A stretch of 53,651 bases of DNA from Oscillospiraceae bacterium (GCA_022509005.1 JAFLUC010000005.1:1-53651); one strand, 5' to 3'. Shown: positions 7,987 to 18,098, counted from the stretch's first letter. Program-made: numbers and translations. Notes: generated by a model not told the origin, from the sequence alone.

Positions 7987-8643
7987 ATGAACATTAAAGC
8001 ATTAGTGGCTGTTCGTTCAGGATCGCAAAGAGTAAAAAATAAGAATATCAGACCATTTGCGGGAAGCACGTTGCTCGAGATCAAGCTTGAACAGCTAAAG
8101 AGGATCCCTGAGCTGGATGGTATCGTTGTTAACTCAAATGATGATGAAATGCTGAGAATTGCATCTGAAATGGGTTGTGAAACGGTTAAAAGAGATCCCT
8201 ATTATGCAAGTAATGAGGTTTCAATGAGCGATGTTTATGCAAATATGGCAGAAAACTGTGACTGTGATGTTATAGCTTATATAAATGTAACAAATCCGCT
8301 TATTGAGGACAGCACTATTTCTGCCGCGATCAAAACATATGAAGAGAATGCCGGAAGTTTCGACTCTTTGAATTCGGCTCATCTTGTTAAGGAATTTATG
8401 TTTAAGGACAACCTTCCTATAAACTATGACCTTCGTCATCAGCCGCGCAGCCAGGATCTCCCGGATATTTATGCGTTGAATTTTGCTGTGAGTATAATTT
8501 CAAGAGAGAAAATGATCGAGTGCAAGAATGTTGTCGGATATAAACCCTATATATACGGAATAGACGAAGTCGAAGCAACTGATATAGATAATCCGATAGA
8601 TTTTGAATTTGCTGAGTTTGTATATAAGAAGAAGCACGTATGA
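7987..8643 (+). CDS. CMP-sugar synthetase-like cytidylyltransferase
   Basis: A 218-residue acylneuraminate/Kdo-type cytidylyltransferase, which would couple CMP to an acidic sugar using CTP. The signature ALVAVRSGSQRVKNKNIRPF at residues 5-24 is the nucleotide-binding loop. VNSNDDEMLRIA and YINVTNPLIEDSTI follow the family order, and a C-terminal IDEVEATDID segment resembles the usual metal-binding IDxxxDW end. No sialic-acid, pseudaminic, legionaminic or Kdo synthase (NeuB/NeuC/KdsA type) is visible nearby, so the sugar is unknown. It overlaps the next gene by four bases (ATGA). Confidence 0.8.
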   Translation: MNIKALVAVRSGSQRVKNKNIRPFAGSTLLEIKLEQLKRIPELDGIVVNSNDDEMLRIASEMGCETVKRDPYYASNEVSMSDVYANMAENCDCDVIAYINVTNPLIEDSTISAAIKTYEENAGSFDSLNSAHLVKEFMFKDNLPINYDLRHQPRSQDLPDIYALNFAVSIISREKMIECKNVVGYKPYIYGIDEVEATDIDNPIDFEFAEFVYKKKHV

Positions 8644-9671
8644 GGATATCTATTATAATACCTGTTTATAACACAGATAAGACCTTTCTGGACCAATGTG
8701 TACATAGTATACTAAATCAGAGTGTGACAGATGTGGAGGTTCTTATAGTAGACGATGGTTCAGAAAATGTCTGTGCGACTCAGTGTGATTCATACGCTGA
8801 ACACGATAACCGCGTAAAGGTGTTTCATATCCGTAACTGCGGTGTAGCAAAAGCGAGGAATTTTGGGATTGATCATGCTGAGGGCGAATGGATAGCCTTT
8901 GCTGACAGTGATGATTGGTTTGAGAACGATGCGTTTTCTGTTATAGGTGATAATCTTGATAGTGATATTGATATGCTGATATTCGATTCCTACAGAAGAA
9001 CCGGAGATCTGACCGAGCATAATCATTATTTTGAGTCAGAAACTATATTTGAAGGCGACGACAAGGATAAGCTTCAGTTACAGGCATTGTGGAAGTATGT
9101 GTGCGATGGTTATTATCCGAAATACAATACAGTGGGAACTCCGTGGGGTAAGATCATACGTGCGGATATAATAAAGAATGCGAAGCTGCATTTTCCTGAG
9201 AACATGAAAATTCGTGAGGATATGATTTTTATTTTATATGCAATACAGAATAGCGGAAATATAAAATATATTCGGAATGAGCTATATAATTATCGTATCC
9301 ATAGTGAGTCTGCAATGAATATAAAGCGGTCTCCAGAAGAAGAATATGAAATACGTCACAGAATTTCATCAGAGGTCAGGACTTTTAATAAAACATTCAA
9401 TAAAGCGGGACTCTTCGAAGCCGCGTATAATATTCATTTGCTGAATGAGGCAATGGCTGTTTGCAGATTGTATCATGGCGATAAAAGTAAACTGGCTTCA
9501 AGATTAAGGGAAGAACCGTATATAACAGCGATAAAAAAAGCGGATGTTAAATATCTGGATTCGATGACAAAGCTAAAAAAGTCATTTTTGGTACATGAAA
9601 ATTACAACATGCTGTATTTAATGGAGAGATCAATAGACATCGCAAAAAAAATAAAGCATTTGATAAAATAG
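8640..9671 (+). CDS. GT2 glycosyltransferase
   Basis: A 343-residue GT-A enzyme for repeat-unit assembly. The nucleotide-binding part begins [15 protein letters not shown], followed by [14 protein letters not shown]. The DXD-type metal site is [10 protein letters not shown] near residues 87-96, and the catalytic region [11 protein letters not shown] is near 200. The C-terminal ~90 residues are charged and helical with no clear membrane span. Donor and acceptor cannot be told. It is translationally coupled to the cytidylyltransferase upstream and is 14 bases from rfbA, whose AGGAGG ribosome site is very strong. Confidence 0.88.
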   Translation: MRISIIIPVYNTDKTFLDQCVHSILNQSVTDVEVLIVDDGSENVCATQCDSYAEHDNRVKVFHIRNCGVAKARNFGIDHAEGEWIAFADSDDWFENDAFSVIGDNLDSDIDMLIFDSYRRTGDLTEHNHYFESETIFEGDDKDKLQLQALWKYVCDGYYPKYNTVGTPWGKIIRADIIKNAKLHFPENMKIREDMIFILYAIQNSGNIKYIRNELYNYRIHSESAMNIKRSPEEEYEIRHRISSEVRTFNKTFNKAGLFEAAYNIHLLNEAMAVCRLYHGDKSKLASRLREEPYITAIKKADVKYLDSMTKLKKSFLVHENYNMLYLMERSIDIAKKIKHLIK

Positions 9672-9685
9672 AGGAGGACAATCCC

Positions 9686-10576
9686 ATGAAAGGAATTATT
9701 TTAGCCGGAGGGTCGGGCACACGTTTGTATCCGCTGACAATGGTAACATCAAAGCAGCTTTTGCCAATATATGATAAGCCGATGATATATTACCCTATGT
9801 CGGTTTTGATGCGCGCGGGAATAAGAGATATTTTGATTATCTCAACCCCTCTGGATACTCCGAGATTCAAAGAGCTTTTAAAGGACGGCTCACAGTTTGG
9901 CGTCAATCTTTCGTATGAGGTTCAGCCTTCGCCAGATGGACTTGCGCAGGCATTTATAATCGGTGCGGATTTCATAGGTGATGATACTGTAGCTATGGTT
10001 TTGGGTGACAATATATTTGCAGGTCACGGGCTGAGAAAAAGACTTAAAGAGGCTGTGAATAATGCCGAAAACGGCAAGGGCGCGACTGTTTTCGGTTACT
10101 ATGTTGATGATCCTGAGCGGTTTGGAATTGTTGAGTTTGACGAGAACGGCAAAGCAATATCAATTGAAGAAAAGCCTGAAAAACCAAAGAGCAACTATTG
10201 TGTTACAGGGTTGTATTTCTATGATAACAGGGTAGTAGAATATGCAAAGAATCTTAAACCATCCGCACGAGGTGAGCTTGAAATAACAGATCTTAACAGA
10301 ATATATCTTGAAAGCGGTGAACTGAATGTTGAGCTTTTAGGGCAGGGCTTCACATGGCTTGACACGGGAACGCATGAGAGCCTTGTGGATGCTACAAACT
10401 TCGTTAAAACCGTTGAAACGCATCAGCACAGAAAGATCGCTTGCCTTGAGGAAATAGCATATCTCAACGGATGGATAACAGAGGATGAGGTATTAAAGGT
10501 TTATGAGGTATTAAAGAAGAATCAGTACGGACAGTACCTTAAGGATATTCTGGACGGAAAGTATCTTGACAGCTGA
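9686..10576 (+). CDS. rfbA: Glucose-1-phosphate thymidylyltransferase
   Basis: First enzyme of dTDP-L-rhamnose synthesis: dTTP plus glucose 1-phosphate gives dTDP-glucose. The 296-residue length is typical. The signature [11 protein letters not shown] is at residues 8-18, followed by [15 protein letters not shown], then [10 protein letters not shown] for metal and sugar binding and [10 protein letters not shown]. It begins a tight four-gene set with rfbB, rfbD and rfbC (spacers 15 bases, then one-base overlaps). The order A-B-D-C with touching genes suggests fixed stoichiometry. It is the best conserved part of the cluster and leaves little doubt that rhamnose is in the polymer. Confidence 0.97.
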   Translation: MKGIILAGGSGTRLYPLTMVTSKQLLPIYDKPMIYYPMSVLMRAGIRDILIISTPLDTPRFKELLKDGSQFGVNLSYEVQPSPDGLAQAFIIGADFIGDDTVAMVLGDNIFAGHGLRKRLKEAVNNAENGKGATVFGYYVDDPERFGIVEFDENGKAISIEEKPEKPKSNYCVTGLYFYDNRVVEYAKNLKPSARGELEITDLNRIYLESGELNVELLGQGFTWLDTGTHESLVDATNFVKTVETHQHRKIACLEEIAYLNGWITEDEVLKVYEVLKKNQYGQYLKDILDGKYLDS

Positions 10577-10591
10577 TATAAGGAGTATAAA

Positions 10592-11617
10592 ATGGCTAAG
10601 ACTATAATAGTAACAGGTGGTGCGGGTTTTATAGGAAGCAACTTTGTGTTTCTTATGTTAAAGGAGCACTCGGACTACAGAATAATATGCTTGGACAAGC
10701 TTACATACGCGGGCAATCTTTCAACATTAGAGCCTGTGATGAATAATCCTAATTTCAGATTTGTAAAGGCGGATATTTGTGACAGAGAAGCCGTATACAA
10801 GCTGTTTGAGGAGGAGAAGCCGGATATAGTTGTGAATTTTGCGGCGGAGTCTCATGTAGACCGCTCTATTGAGGATCCGGGCATATTTTTACAGACTAAT
10901 ATCATGGGAACTGCAACGCTTATGGATGCGTGTCGGAAATACGGAATAGAGCGTTATCATCAGGTATCAACAGACGAGGTTTACGGTGATTTACCGCTTG
11001 ACCGTCCTGACCTGTTCTTTACAGAGGAAACACCGATACATACCTCAAGTCCGTACTCGTCATCAAAAGCCGCGGCTGATCTGCTGGTTTTGGCATATCA
11101 CAGAACTTATGGTCTGCCAGTAACGATCTCACGCTGCTCAAATAATTACGGACCATATCATTTCCCTGAAAAGCTTATTCCACTTATGATAGCGAATGCA
11201 CTGGCGGACAAGCCGTTGCCGGTATATGGCGAGGGACTGAATGTTCGAGACTGGCTTTATGTTGAGGATCATTGCAAAGCGATAGATCTGATCATTCATA
11301 ACGGCAGAGTAGGTGAGGTATATAACATAGGCGGTCACAATGAAAAGACAAATATCTATATAGTAAAGAAAATTTTGGAGTTACTGGATAAGCCGGAAAG
11401 CTTAATTACATATGTAACAGACAGAAAGGGTCATGATCTGCGTTATGCCATAGATCCGACAAAAATACATAATGAGCTTGGATGGCTGCCGGAAACAATG
11501 TTTGATGACGGCATAGTTAAAACAGTACAGTGGTATCTTGATAATAAAGACTGGTGGGAGAACATCATCAGCGGTGAATATCAGGATTATTATGAGAGAA
11601 TGTATGGTGACCGATAA
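10592..11617 (+). CDS. rfbB: dTDP-glucose 4,6-dehydratase
   Basis: Second step of dTDP-L-rhamnose synthesis: an NAD-dependent dehydration of dTDP-glucose to the 4-keto-6-deoxy sugar. The 341-residue short-chain dehydrogenase has the Rossmann motif [10 protein letters not shown] at residues 8-17, [21 protein letters not shown] with the dehydratase-specific D-E pair, and the catalytic YSSSKAA. The C-terminal substrate region includes [15 protein letters not shown]. An AAGGAG site precedes the ATG. The stop overlaps the rfbD start (TAATG), so translation is coupled. Confidence 0.97.
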   Translation: MAKTIIVTGGAGFIGSNFVFLMLKEHSDYRIICLDKLTYAGNLSTLEPVMNNPNFRFVKADICDREAVYKLFEEEKPDIVVNFAAESHVDRSIEDPGIFLQTNIMGTATLMDACRKYGIERYHQVSTDEVYGDLPLDRPDLFFTEETPIHTSSPYSSSKAAADLLVLAYHRTYGLPVTISRCSNNYGPYHFPEKLIPLMIANALADKPLPVYGEGLNVRDWLYVEDHCKAIDLIIHNGRVGEVYNIGGHNEKTNIYIVKKILELLDKPESLITYVTDRKGHDLRYAIDPTKIHNELGWLPETMFDDGIVKTVQWYLDNKDWWENIISGEYQDYYERMYGDR

Positions 11618-12501
11618 TGAAAGTATTAGTAACAGGTGTAGCAGGACAGCTTGGCTATGATGTTATGGGTGAGCTGCAACGGCGCGGTCATAACGGAATA
11701 GGAACGGATATCGCAGAGGTAAGCGGTATGATGTTTATCAGATTAGATATAACAGACAGTGAAGCGGTGGAGAGAGTAATATCAGAAACAAAACCGGATG
11801 CAGTGGTACACTGTGCCGCATGGACGGCTGTTGACGCGGCAGAGGATGAGGAAAACCAGGCAAAGGTATATTCAATAAACGTAACCGGAACAGAGAATAT
11901 ATCGAAGTCATGTAAAAAACACGGCTGCAAGATGATCTATATAAGTACAGATTACGTTTTTAACGGTCAGGGAACAGAACCGTGGCAGCCGGACTGCAAG
12001 GATTATGCACCGCTTAATGTTTATGGACAGAGCAAGCTTGACGGCGAAAAGGCTGTTATTGAGAATCTTGATAAGTATTTTATCATACGCATTGCATGGG
12101 TATTTGGCAAAAACGGAAGTAACTTTATAAAGACAATGCTGAATGTCGGAAAAAAATATGACACAGTTAGAGTGGTAAATGATCAGATTGGTACACCTAC
12201 ATATACATATGATCTTGCGCGATTATTGGTCGATGTGATAGAAACTGAAAAATACGGTTATTATCATGCGACAAATGAGGGCGGATATATAAGCTGGTAT
12301 GATTTTACATGCGAAATTTTCAGACAGGCAGGATACACAACAAATATTATTCCTGTAACAACAGAGGAATACGGCTTGTCAAAAGCGGCAAGACCTTTTA
12401 ACAGCCGTTTGGATAAGAACAAGCTGAAAGAGACTGGATTTGAGCCTCTTCCGGCATGGCAGGACGCATTGAAAAGGTATTTAAAGGAGATTGAATATTA
12501 A
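11617..12501 (+). CDS. rfbD: dTDP-4-dehydrorhamnose reductase
   Basis: Last step of dTDP-L-rhamnose synthesis: NAD(P)H-dependent reduction of dTDP-4-keto-rhamnose. The 294-residue SDR protein has the cofactor loop GVAGQLGYDV at residues 7-16, CAAWTAVDAAEDE, ISTDYVFNG and the catalytic YGQSKLDGE. The C-terminal substrate part has RPFNSRLDKNKL, typical of RmlD. It shares its first base with the end of rfbB and its last with the start of rfbC. Here rfbD precedes rfbC, a common alternative order. Confidence 0.97.
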   Translation: MKVLVTGVAGQLGYDVMGELQRRGHNGIGTDIAEVSGMMFIRLDITDSEAVERVISETKPDAVVHCAAWTAVDAAEDEENQAKVYSINVTGTENISKSCKKHGCKMIYISTDYVFNGQGTEPWQPDCKDYAPLNVYGQSKLDGEKAVIENLDKYFIIRIAWVFGKNGSNFIKTMLNVGKKYDTVRVVNDQIGTPTYTYDLARLLVDVIETEKYGYYHATNEGGYISWYDFTCEIFRQAGYTTNIIPVTTEEYGLSKAARPFNSRLDKNKLKETGFEPLPAWQDALKRYLKEIEY

Positions 12502-13103
12502 TGGGACAGATAAAGGTAACAAAAGCGCCTATTGAGGGCTTGTACATAATTGAGCCGACTGTTCATGGTGACAGTCGCGGTTATTTTACAGAAACATATA
12601 ACCAAAACGATATGCGCGAGGCAGGGCTGGATATGGTATTTGTTCAGGATAATCAAAGCATGTCAACAAAAGGCGTTCTGCGCGGACTTCATTTTCAGAA
12701 GGAATTTCCTCAGGGAAAGCTTGTGCGTGTAATCAAAGGCAGCGTGTTCGATGTGGCAGTAGATTTGAGAAGCGGCAGCGATACCTACGGCAAATGGTTC
12801 GGTGTTGAGCTTACAGAGGAGAATAAAAAGCAGTTTTATATTTCCGAAGGATTTGCGCATGGTTTTCTTGTGCTGAGTGATACTGCTGAATTTTGCTATA
12901 AAGTAACGGACTTCTATCATCCGGGCGATGAGGGCGGTCTTGCATGGAACGATCCGGAAATAGGTATAGAATGGCCTCAGTTAACTGGTAAATACAATGG
13001 CACCGCATCGGCGGAAGGTTATGCGCTTTCTGACGGTTCACCTCTTAATTTGAGTGACAAGGATCAGAAGTGGCTGGGCTTGAGGGATACGTTCAAGTTT
13101 TAA
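12501..13103 (+). CDS. rfbC: dTDP-4-dehydrorhamnose 3,5-epimerase
   Basis: Third step of dTDP-L-rhamnose synthesis: double epimerisation at C3 and C5 of the keto sugar. The 200-residue cupin protein shows PTVHGDSRGYFTETYN near residue 20, the substrate and catalytic region RGLHFQKEFPQGKLVRVIKG with the family histidine, and FAHGFLVLSD near 118. It is the last of the four rhamnose genes. The next gene follows after 26 bases, with its own AGAGG site. Confidence 0.97.
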   Translation: MGQIKVTKAPIEGLYIIEPTVHGDSRGYFTETYNQNDMREAGLDMVFVQDNQSMSTKGVLRGLHFQKEFPQGKLVRVIKGSVFDVAVDLRSGSDTYGKWFGVELTEENKKQFYISEGFAHGFLVLSDTAEFCYKVTDFYHPGDEGGLAWNDPEIGIEWPQLTGKYNGTASAEGYALSDGSPLNLSDKDQKWLGLRDTFKF

Positions 13104-13129
13104 TTATTCTGCTGAGAGGATGATTGGGA

Positions 13130-14362
13130 ATGGATACAAAGGATCTGATTAAAATAATATATCACAATGTAAGAAATACATATAAGTATCTTATGCATCC
13201 GGCAAAGAAACGCCGAAATCCCAAAATAAACATTATATTTCTTGTTGTCAGAACGAATGTATGGAATTCAGTTAAATCAATTTATGACGCAGCTAAGAGA
13301 AATGACAAGATCAATACATATGTTGTTGCATTACAGTCATATCATAATGGCGAGATAGATTCAGAAGATAGCAGCGTATACGAATTTTGCAAAACTATCG
13401 ACAGCAACACAATAAAAGCTTATAACCCTGAAACAAAAACGTATTATGATTTGGAAGAACTAAAACCAGACTATATATTTCTTAATGTGCCGTATGACGA
13501 AGAATATCCGGAACCATACAAATCGGAAAGGCTTTCTCGCATAGCTAAGCTTTGTTATGCATCCTACGGATATACCATAAAGAAAAGTAAATTGCAGAAA
13601 ATTACGGTGCGGCCAAGTATAATGAGATATGTGTCATTTATTTTTGCGTGTAATAATATTATGTACGGCTATTACAGAAAGCGTATGATACTTACTGAGC
13701 TTGTAAGCGGCAAGCGGTTATATAATATAGGATTTCCCAGATTTGACATATACAAAAATCTTGCTTATAAAGAGAGCGAATATAAAACAATAATGTGGCT
13801 TCCTCGCTGGACAACGGAAAGTCAGGTGGCGCAGGGAAATGAGCCAAGCAGCTTTTTTAAATTAAAGGACAAAATTCTTGATTATATAGATAATAATCCG
13901 AAGTGTGAACTTATAGTACGGCCTCATCCTAAGGCGTTTGAAAACTATATTAAGAATAATATGATGACTGAAACCGAAGTTACGGCATATAAGGAAAGAA
14001 TAGAGGCTGCAGACAATGTCAGTTATGATACAAATCCGTCATACTACGAAAATCTTATTAAGTCAGATATTCTTATTGCCGATTTTACATCTATACTTGC
14101 AGAGTATTTTGTTACAGGCAGACCGATCATATATTTTGGAAATGGCGATAATTATCCTCCGGAGCATAGAGGGATGTATGAATCTTTCTACCACGTAGAT
14201 TCATGGGAGATGGCGAAAGGCATTTTAAATGATTTAATAAACGGCATAGATTATAAGAAAGAACAGAGAGAACAGGCCGTATCAGATTTCATGAAGGACA
14301 AGCCGCATAATGTGGGCGAGCATATAATAAATATATTGGTTAATAAATATAAAAAGGAGTAA
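13130..14362 (+). CDS. CDP-glycerol/polyol-phosphate transferase-like protein (TagB/TagF family)
   Basis: A 410-residue cytoplasmic protein of the CDP-glycerol glycerophosphotransferase family, which in relatives moves glycerol or ribitol phosphate from the CDP form onto a growing polymer. The C-terminal half has the family's donor-site features: GFPRFDIYK, LWLPRW-type WLPRWT near residue 224, LIVRPHPKAFENY with the conserved RPHP near 262, and SDILIADFTSILAEYFVTG with the DFTS pair near 315. ATG 13130 is preferred over an upstream TTG at 13124 because AGAGG sits 10 bases before it. With TagD and a second family member at 20194, it argues for polyol phosphate in the product. Confidence 0.8.
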   Translation: MDTKDLIKIIYHNVRNTYKYLMHPAKKRRNPKINIIFLVVRTNVWNSVKSIYDAAKRNDKINTYVVALQSYHNGEIDSEDSSVYEFCKTIDSNTIKAYNPETKTYYDLEELKPDYIFLNVPYDEEYPEPYKSERLSRIAKLCYASYGYTIKKSKLQKITVRPSIMRYVSFIFACNNIMYGYYRKRMILTELVSGKRLYNIGFPRFDIYKNLAYKESEYKTIMWLPRWTTESQVAQGNEPSSFFKLKDKILDYIDNNPKCELIVRPHPKAFENYIKNNMMTETEVTAYKERIEAADNVSYDTNPSYYENLIKSDILIADFTSILAEYFVTGRPIIYFGNGDNYPPEHRGMYESFYHVDSWEMAKGILNDLINGIDYKKEQREQAVSDFMKDKPHNVGEHIINILVNKYKKE

Positions 14363-14364
14363 AC

Positions 14365-16104
14365 ATGATATACGGAGCAGTTTTAGCAGGTGGTATAGGT
14401 AAGCGCGTTGAGCGTTATTCCATACCAAAGCAGTTTATCACAATAGGCGGAATCCCTATCATAGTTCTGACATTGCAGCAGTTCCTTAAAAATAAAAGGC
14501 TGGATATAATATATGTAGCTGTTCATAAGGATTGGATTGTTTATGCGGAGAAACTGTTCAACAACAGCTTTTCCAAGGAGGAACTGAGTAGAGTTCGCAT
14601 AGTTTCGGGCGGAAAGGAACGGCTTGATTCCTTTACAAATATAATGGATGATATCATAGAAAGAACAGGATTGAACGGTGATGATGTTCTTATATGTCAT
14701 GATTCGGTACGTCCGTTTGTAAGGCAGCAGATGATAGATGATTGCATCTCTGCAACTATGGAGGAAAAGTTGGCTCTTACTGTAGTGCCTGTAACAGATA
14801 CTATACATACCGCGTACGTGGATGAAGCGTTTCTTGACGGCACTCTGGACAGAAATGGCTTGTATAACGGTCAAACTCCGTCGGGTTTCAACCTGAAACT
14901 TTTGCACGATTCTGTAACTCAATTCAGCGACGAGGAAAAAAAGAGGGTAACAGGAACGACGCAGCTTATGCTTAAGCTCGGATATAAGATAAAAATAGTG
15001 AATGGGCATACGAGCAATTTCAAAATCACTACTGATAATGATCTTGATGTTGCAGACCGGGTTATGCGTTCGGTTTCAAAAACAAGAGGAACACAGCTTC
15101 TTGACTGCACCCTTCGCGATGGTGGAATTGTGATAGGCTTTGACTTTGGGCTTGAAAGGATGCAGAAAATAAAGAGCTGTCTTGAAAATGCGGGTGTTGA
15201 GTATATAGAATGTGGTTATATAAACGAAAAGACGGGCAGCAAGGAAGGGCGTACATGCTTTGATAATGAACAGAGCATAAAGGATACTTTACTTAAAACC
15301 GGTAAAAAACCGGGAGTTACATATGTTGCCATGATTGATTACGGCACATTCGACCTGAATAAGCTGCAGCCGGCGGATGAAAATGGGATCGACGGCATAC
15401 GCTATGCTTTTCATAAGGAGAACTGGCACGAGTCGATAGCGGCAGCAAAGACTATTATAGAAAAGGGTTATGATTTATATATACAGCCGATGGTATCGGT
15501 GAGATATTCAGATGAGGAATTCAGAGAACTTATATCATGTTGTAATAATGAGCTGCCTGAAGCAAAGGCTTTTTATATTGTGGATAGCTTCGGACAGATG
15601 GATAATATGATGTTGCTGCATAAGCTTGAAATAGCTGATCGCTATGTAAGCGATACTATGAAGATAGGTTTTCATGCGCATAATAACCGCCAAATGGCAT
15701 TTTCCAACGCGTGCGCTATGATAAATTATCCTGCAAAACATGAGCTGATGCTTGACGCAAGTATTATGGGTATGGGTAAGGGTGCCGGCAATTTGTGCAC
15801 TGAGCTTGTAATGCCCGTACTTATAGCAGAGGGCAGCAGTTATAGTACCGTTGAGATCTACGATGAAATATCAAGCTATTTCTCGGAGGTAATAAAAACA
15901 AACCCATGGGGATATTGTCTTGATTATTATCTTTCATCCTTATATGGCTGCACACCAAGCTATATATCAATATTCGTTAAGGATAAGCGAGTAACAACGG
16001 ATATTCTTGTAGACCTACTTAAAAATATGCCTGCTGAAAAGAAGGCAGCGTGTGACAAATCTTTTGCAGCGGAATATCTGAAAGAGTTTTTTGGAGAATT
16101 GTAA
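14365..16104 (+). CDS. Fusion: IspD/TarI-like cytidylyltransferase + DRE-TIM aldolase-type domain
   Basis: A 579-residue two-domain protein. Residues 1-235 are an IspD/TarI-type cytidylyltransferase: VLAGGIGKRVERYSIPKQF at 6-24, CHDSVRPFVR near 112, and TNDNDLD-like TTDNDLDVADR near 225. Such enzymes couple CTP to a polyol phosphate or methylerythritol phosphate. Residues ~240-579 resemble the DRE-TIM metallolyase/aldolase family (4-hydroxy-2-oxovalerate aldolase, HMG-CoA lyase, isopropylmalate synthase): LLDCTLRDGG, the metal-binding GFHAHNNRQMA and DASIMGMGKGAGN. The likely product is a CDP-activated compound whose carbon skeleton is made or cut by the second domain; this is inference. The 2-hydroxyacid dehydrogenase at 17157 is a plausible partner. 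The AAGGAG site is clear. Confidence 0.85.
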   Translation: MIYGAVLAGGIGKRVERYSIPKQFITIGGIPIIVLTLQQFLKNKRLDIIYVAVHKDWIVYAEKLFNNSFSKEELSRVRIVSGGKERLDSFTNIMDDIIERTGLNGDDVLICHDSVRPFVRQQMIDDCISATMEEKLALTVVPVTDTIHTAYVDEAFLDGTLDRNGLYNGQTPSGFNLKLLHDSVTQFSDEEKKRVTGTTQLMLKLGYKIKIVNGHTSNFKITTDNDLDVADRVMRSVSKTRGTQLLDCTLRDGGIVIGFDFGLERMQKIKSCLENAGVEYIECGYINEKTGSKEGRTCFDNEQSIKDTLLKTGKKPGVTYVAMIDYGTFDLNKLQPADENGIDGIRYAFHKENWHESIAAAKTIIEKGYDLYIQPMVSVRYSDEEFRELISCCNNELPEAKAFYIVDSFGQMDNMMLLHKLEIADRYVSDTMKIGFHAHNNRQMAFSNACAMINYPAKHELMLDASIMGMGKGAGNLCTELVMPVLIAEGSSYSTVEIYDEISSYFSEVIKTNPWGYCLDYYLSSLYGCTPSYISIFVKDKRVTTDILVDLLKNMPAEKKAACDKSFAAEYLKEFFGEL

Positions 16105-16114
16105 GAGGTATGCC

Positions 16115-17160
16115 ATGGGTTTAGAGCAGATGCTTAAATACAGAAACAGTATATACGGATTTTGTGCGATTTGGATTGTGTTGTTTCATGTATATGGAGG
16201 GCCAGAGAAAGAACTTTCAATTGTTGGTAATTTAATCTCGTGCGGTAATATGGGAGTAGATATTTTTCTCTTTCTTTCTGGTGTGTGTCTTTCGCTTTCC
16301 TTTAAATCAAAAAAAGCATTGACTATATCAGCTATTTCAAGAAAAGAGTAGCGAGAGTGGTAATTCCGTATTTTATTATTGCAACACCATATTGGATATG
16401 GAAATGTATTATTGAAGTTCCAAAGGAAACTGCCATTAAATCTTTTGCGCTGTTTCTTGGGGATGTTTCTTCGGCTACTTTTTGGTTGAGAGGCACTCAA
16501 ACCACTTGGTTTGTTTTTGCAATATGTACCTTCTATATATTTTTCCCTTTGATTTATAAAATCCTGAGAAGGAAAGATAAGATGGGAACACTTGTACTAA
16601 TCGGATGCTCGGTGATTTTTGCTGCAATATCTGATCATATTCCAATCGTGAGAAACAGTTCTATTATGTGGGCTAGGCTGCCGATATTTATTATAGGTGT
16701 CTTGTGCGGTATCAATATTGAGAAAATAAATTTTGACAGCAGATTAAAAGCGAAAAGATTAATAACAATATTGTCTTGGGCATTAATTGTGGTCTGTTGC
16801 GGTTGCTTTTCAATACGGAATACGATTAGTGCCCGTATTATTCTATGGTTCTCCTATGGAATCCTTGGATTGGCTGTGTTGGTATGTATTGCATCAATAC
16901 ATTGTGTAAAAATTGAGAAATGCAAAAATATTGTTGCCGCGTTTGATCGTTGGTTGGGATGGGTAGGGAACATATCCCTTGAAATGTATTTAGTACATAT
17001 TCCTCTTAGGCATTTGCTTAGATATTATGAGATTTTTGATCAATTGGGCTTATGGCTCTATGCGTTTTTACCATTAGTTACTTTGCCGATAGCACTTATA
17101 GGGAACAAGATTAGTACGCTTGTATCCAAAAAGATAAATCATATGGAGGCGTTTAAATGA
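16115..17160 (+). pseudogene. Acyltransferase-3 family O-acyltransferase, split by -1 frameshift at an A7 run
   Basis: The first frame starts at ATG 16115 (AAGAGG site) and holds the family start YRNSIYGFCAIWIVLFHVYG and GVDIFLFLSGVCLS. It stops at 16351. The second frame continues in the -1 register through SIDYISYFKKRVARVVIPYF to the stop at 17160. Joined at AAAAAAA (16309-16315), the product would be 348 residues with about ten membrane spans, normal for enzymes that move acetyl or other acyl groups onto sugars. The joint A AAA AAA fits a -1 slippery heptamer in the correct phase. Options are inactivation, phase variation, transcriptional or ribosomal slippage, or an assembly error. The last codons overlap the next gene (ATGA), as for an intact operon member. 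Confidence 0.8.
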
Positions 17161-18098
17161 GAGTATATTCTATATTCGATGATTTTGGAGAAGAACCGGT
17201 ACGAACGCTTGAAGCCGCAGGTATTTCTGTGAATGTTCATCCATTGGGCGTGCCGAGACCGGATTCTGTGCAGATAAAAAAAATACTGGAAGAGTACAAT
17301 GGAGTCATTATAGGAACATCCCAAAAACTGACTGAGGATATGTTTGAGAACATTATAAGCCCAAGGATTATAGGTACAGCTTCAGTAGGACTTGATCATA
17401 TCCGGATTCCCGATAATAAGAAGGATCTTATTACAGTGTTCAACACTCCAATGGCAAATGCTCAATCTGTGGCGGAATACACGATGGGCTGTGCTCTCGC
17501 TTGCTGTAAAAGGCTTGCTGAGGGGAGCGAACTGTACAGAGAGGGAAGAAACAACAAGGCGCTCGTAAGAAAGCCAGATGATCTGAGAGGAAAAACTCTC
17601 GGTGTTATCGGAGCGGGGAACATATCAAGACGGATTATGGAGTATGGACGATTCTTCGGTATGAACATTATCTGTTGGACAGCGCATCCGGAAAGACATG
17701 ATGAGATAAAAGAAATTGGTGTGCAATTTACCGGAATGGAGAAGCTTTTGGAAACAGCAGATGTTATATCTGTAAACCTTCCCAATAATGACGGGACGAA
17801 GAAATTGATTTCAAGAAAATGCGTTGACTTGATGAAGGATACCACAATTTTTATCAGCGTGTCCAGATTAGCGACGGTTGATAGCGTTGCGCTTTTTGAA
17901 AGAGCGGTAAAGAACAGCAGCTTTTATGTTTGTCTTGATATAGATGTCGATAAAAATGTGGTTGGTTCAATTCCGGATGTCCCCAATGTGTTGATAACGC
18001 CTCATATAGCAGGTGGAACTAATGAGACAAGGAAAAGAATGTTTATTGAAGTGGCAAGACAAATTGCTAATATAAATGGAGGCAAACATGATAAATAA
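17157..18098 (+). CDS. D-isomer-specific 2-hydroxyacid dehydrogenase
   Basis: A 313-residue NAD-dependent oxidoreductase interconverting a 2-keto acid and a D-2-hydroxy acid. The cofactor motif GVIGAGNISRRIMEYG lies at about 149-164. A substrate-binding ASVGLDHI is near 79, the catalytic Arg237 is in SVSRLATVDS, and His283 is in TPHIAGGT. Length and motif order are those of the phosphoglycerate/hydroxyacid dehydrogenase family. In this setting, close to an aldolase-type enzyme fused to a cytidylyltransferase, it may reduce the aldolase product before or after activation. The overlap with the acyltransferase (ATGA) places it in the same operon. Confidence 0.88.
   Translation: MRVYSIFDDFGEEPVRTLEAAGISVNVHPLGVPRPDSVQIKKILEEYNGVIIGTSQKLTEDMFENIISPRIIGTASVGLDHIRIPDNKKDLITVFNTPMANAQSVAEYTMGCALACCKRLAEGSELYREGRNNKALVRKPDDLRGKTLGVIGAGNISRRIMEYGRFFGMNIICWTAHPERHDEIKEIGVQFTGMEKLLETADVISVNLPNNDGTKKLISRKCVDLMKDTTIFISVSRLATVDSVALFERAVKNSSFYVCLDIDVDKNVVGSIPDVPNVLITPHIAGGTNETRKRMFIEVARQIANINGGKHDK

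Noticed and set aside
14383-15009. Long minus-strand open frame (208 codons) opposite the cytidylyltransferase domain
   Set aside because: The plus strand has clear IspD-type motifs; the minus frame shows no family pattern and no ribosome site.
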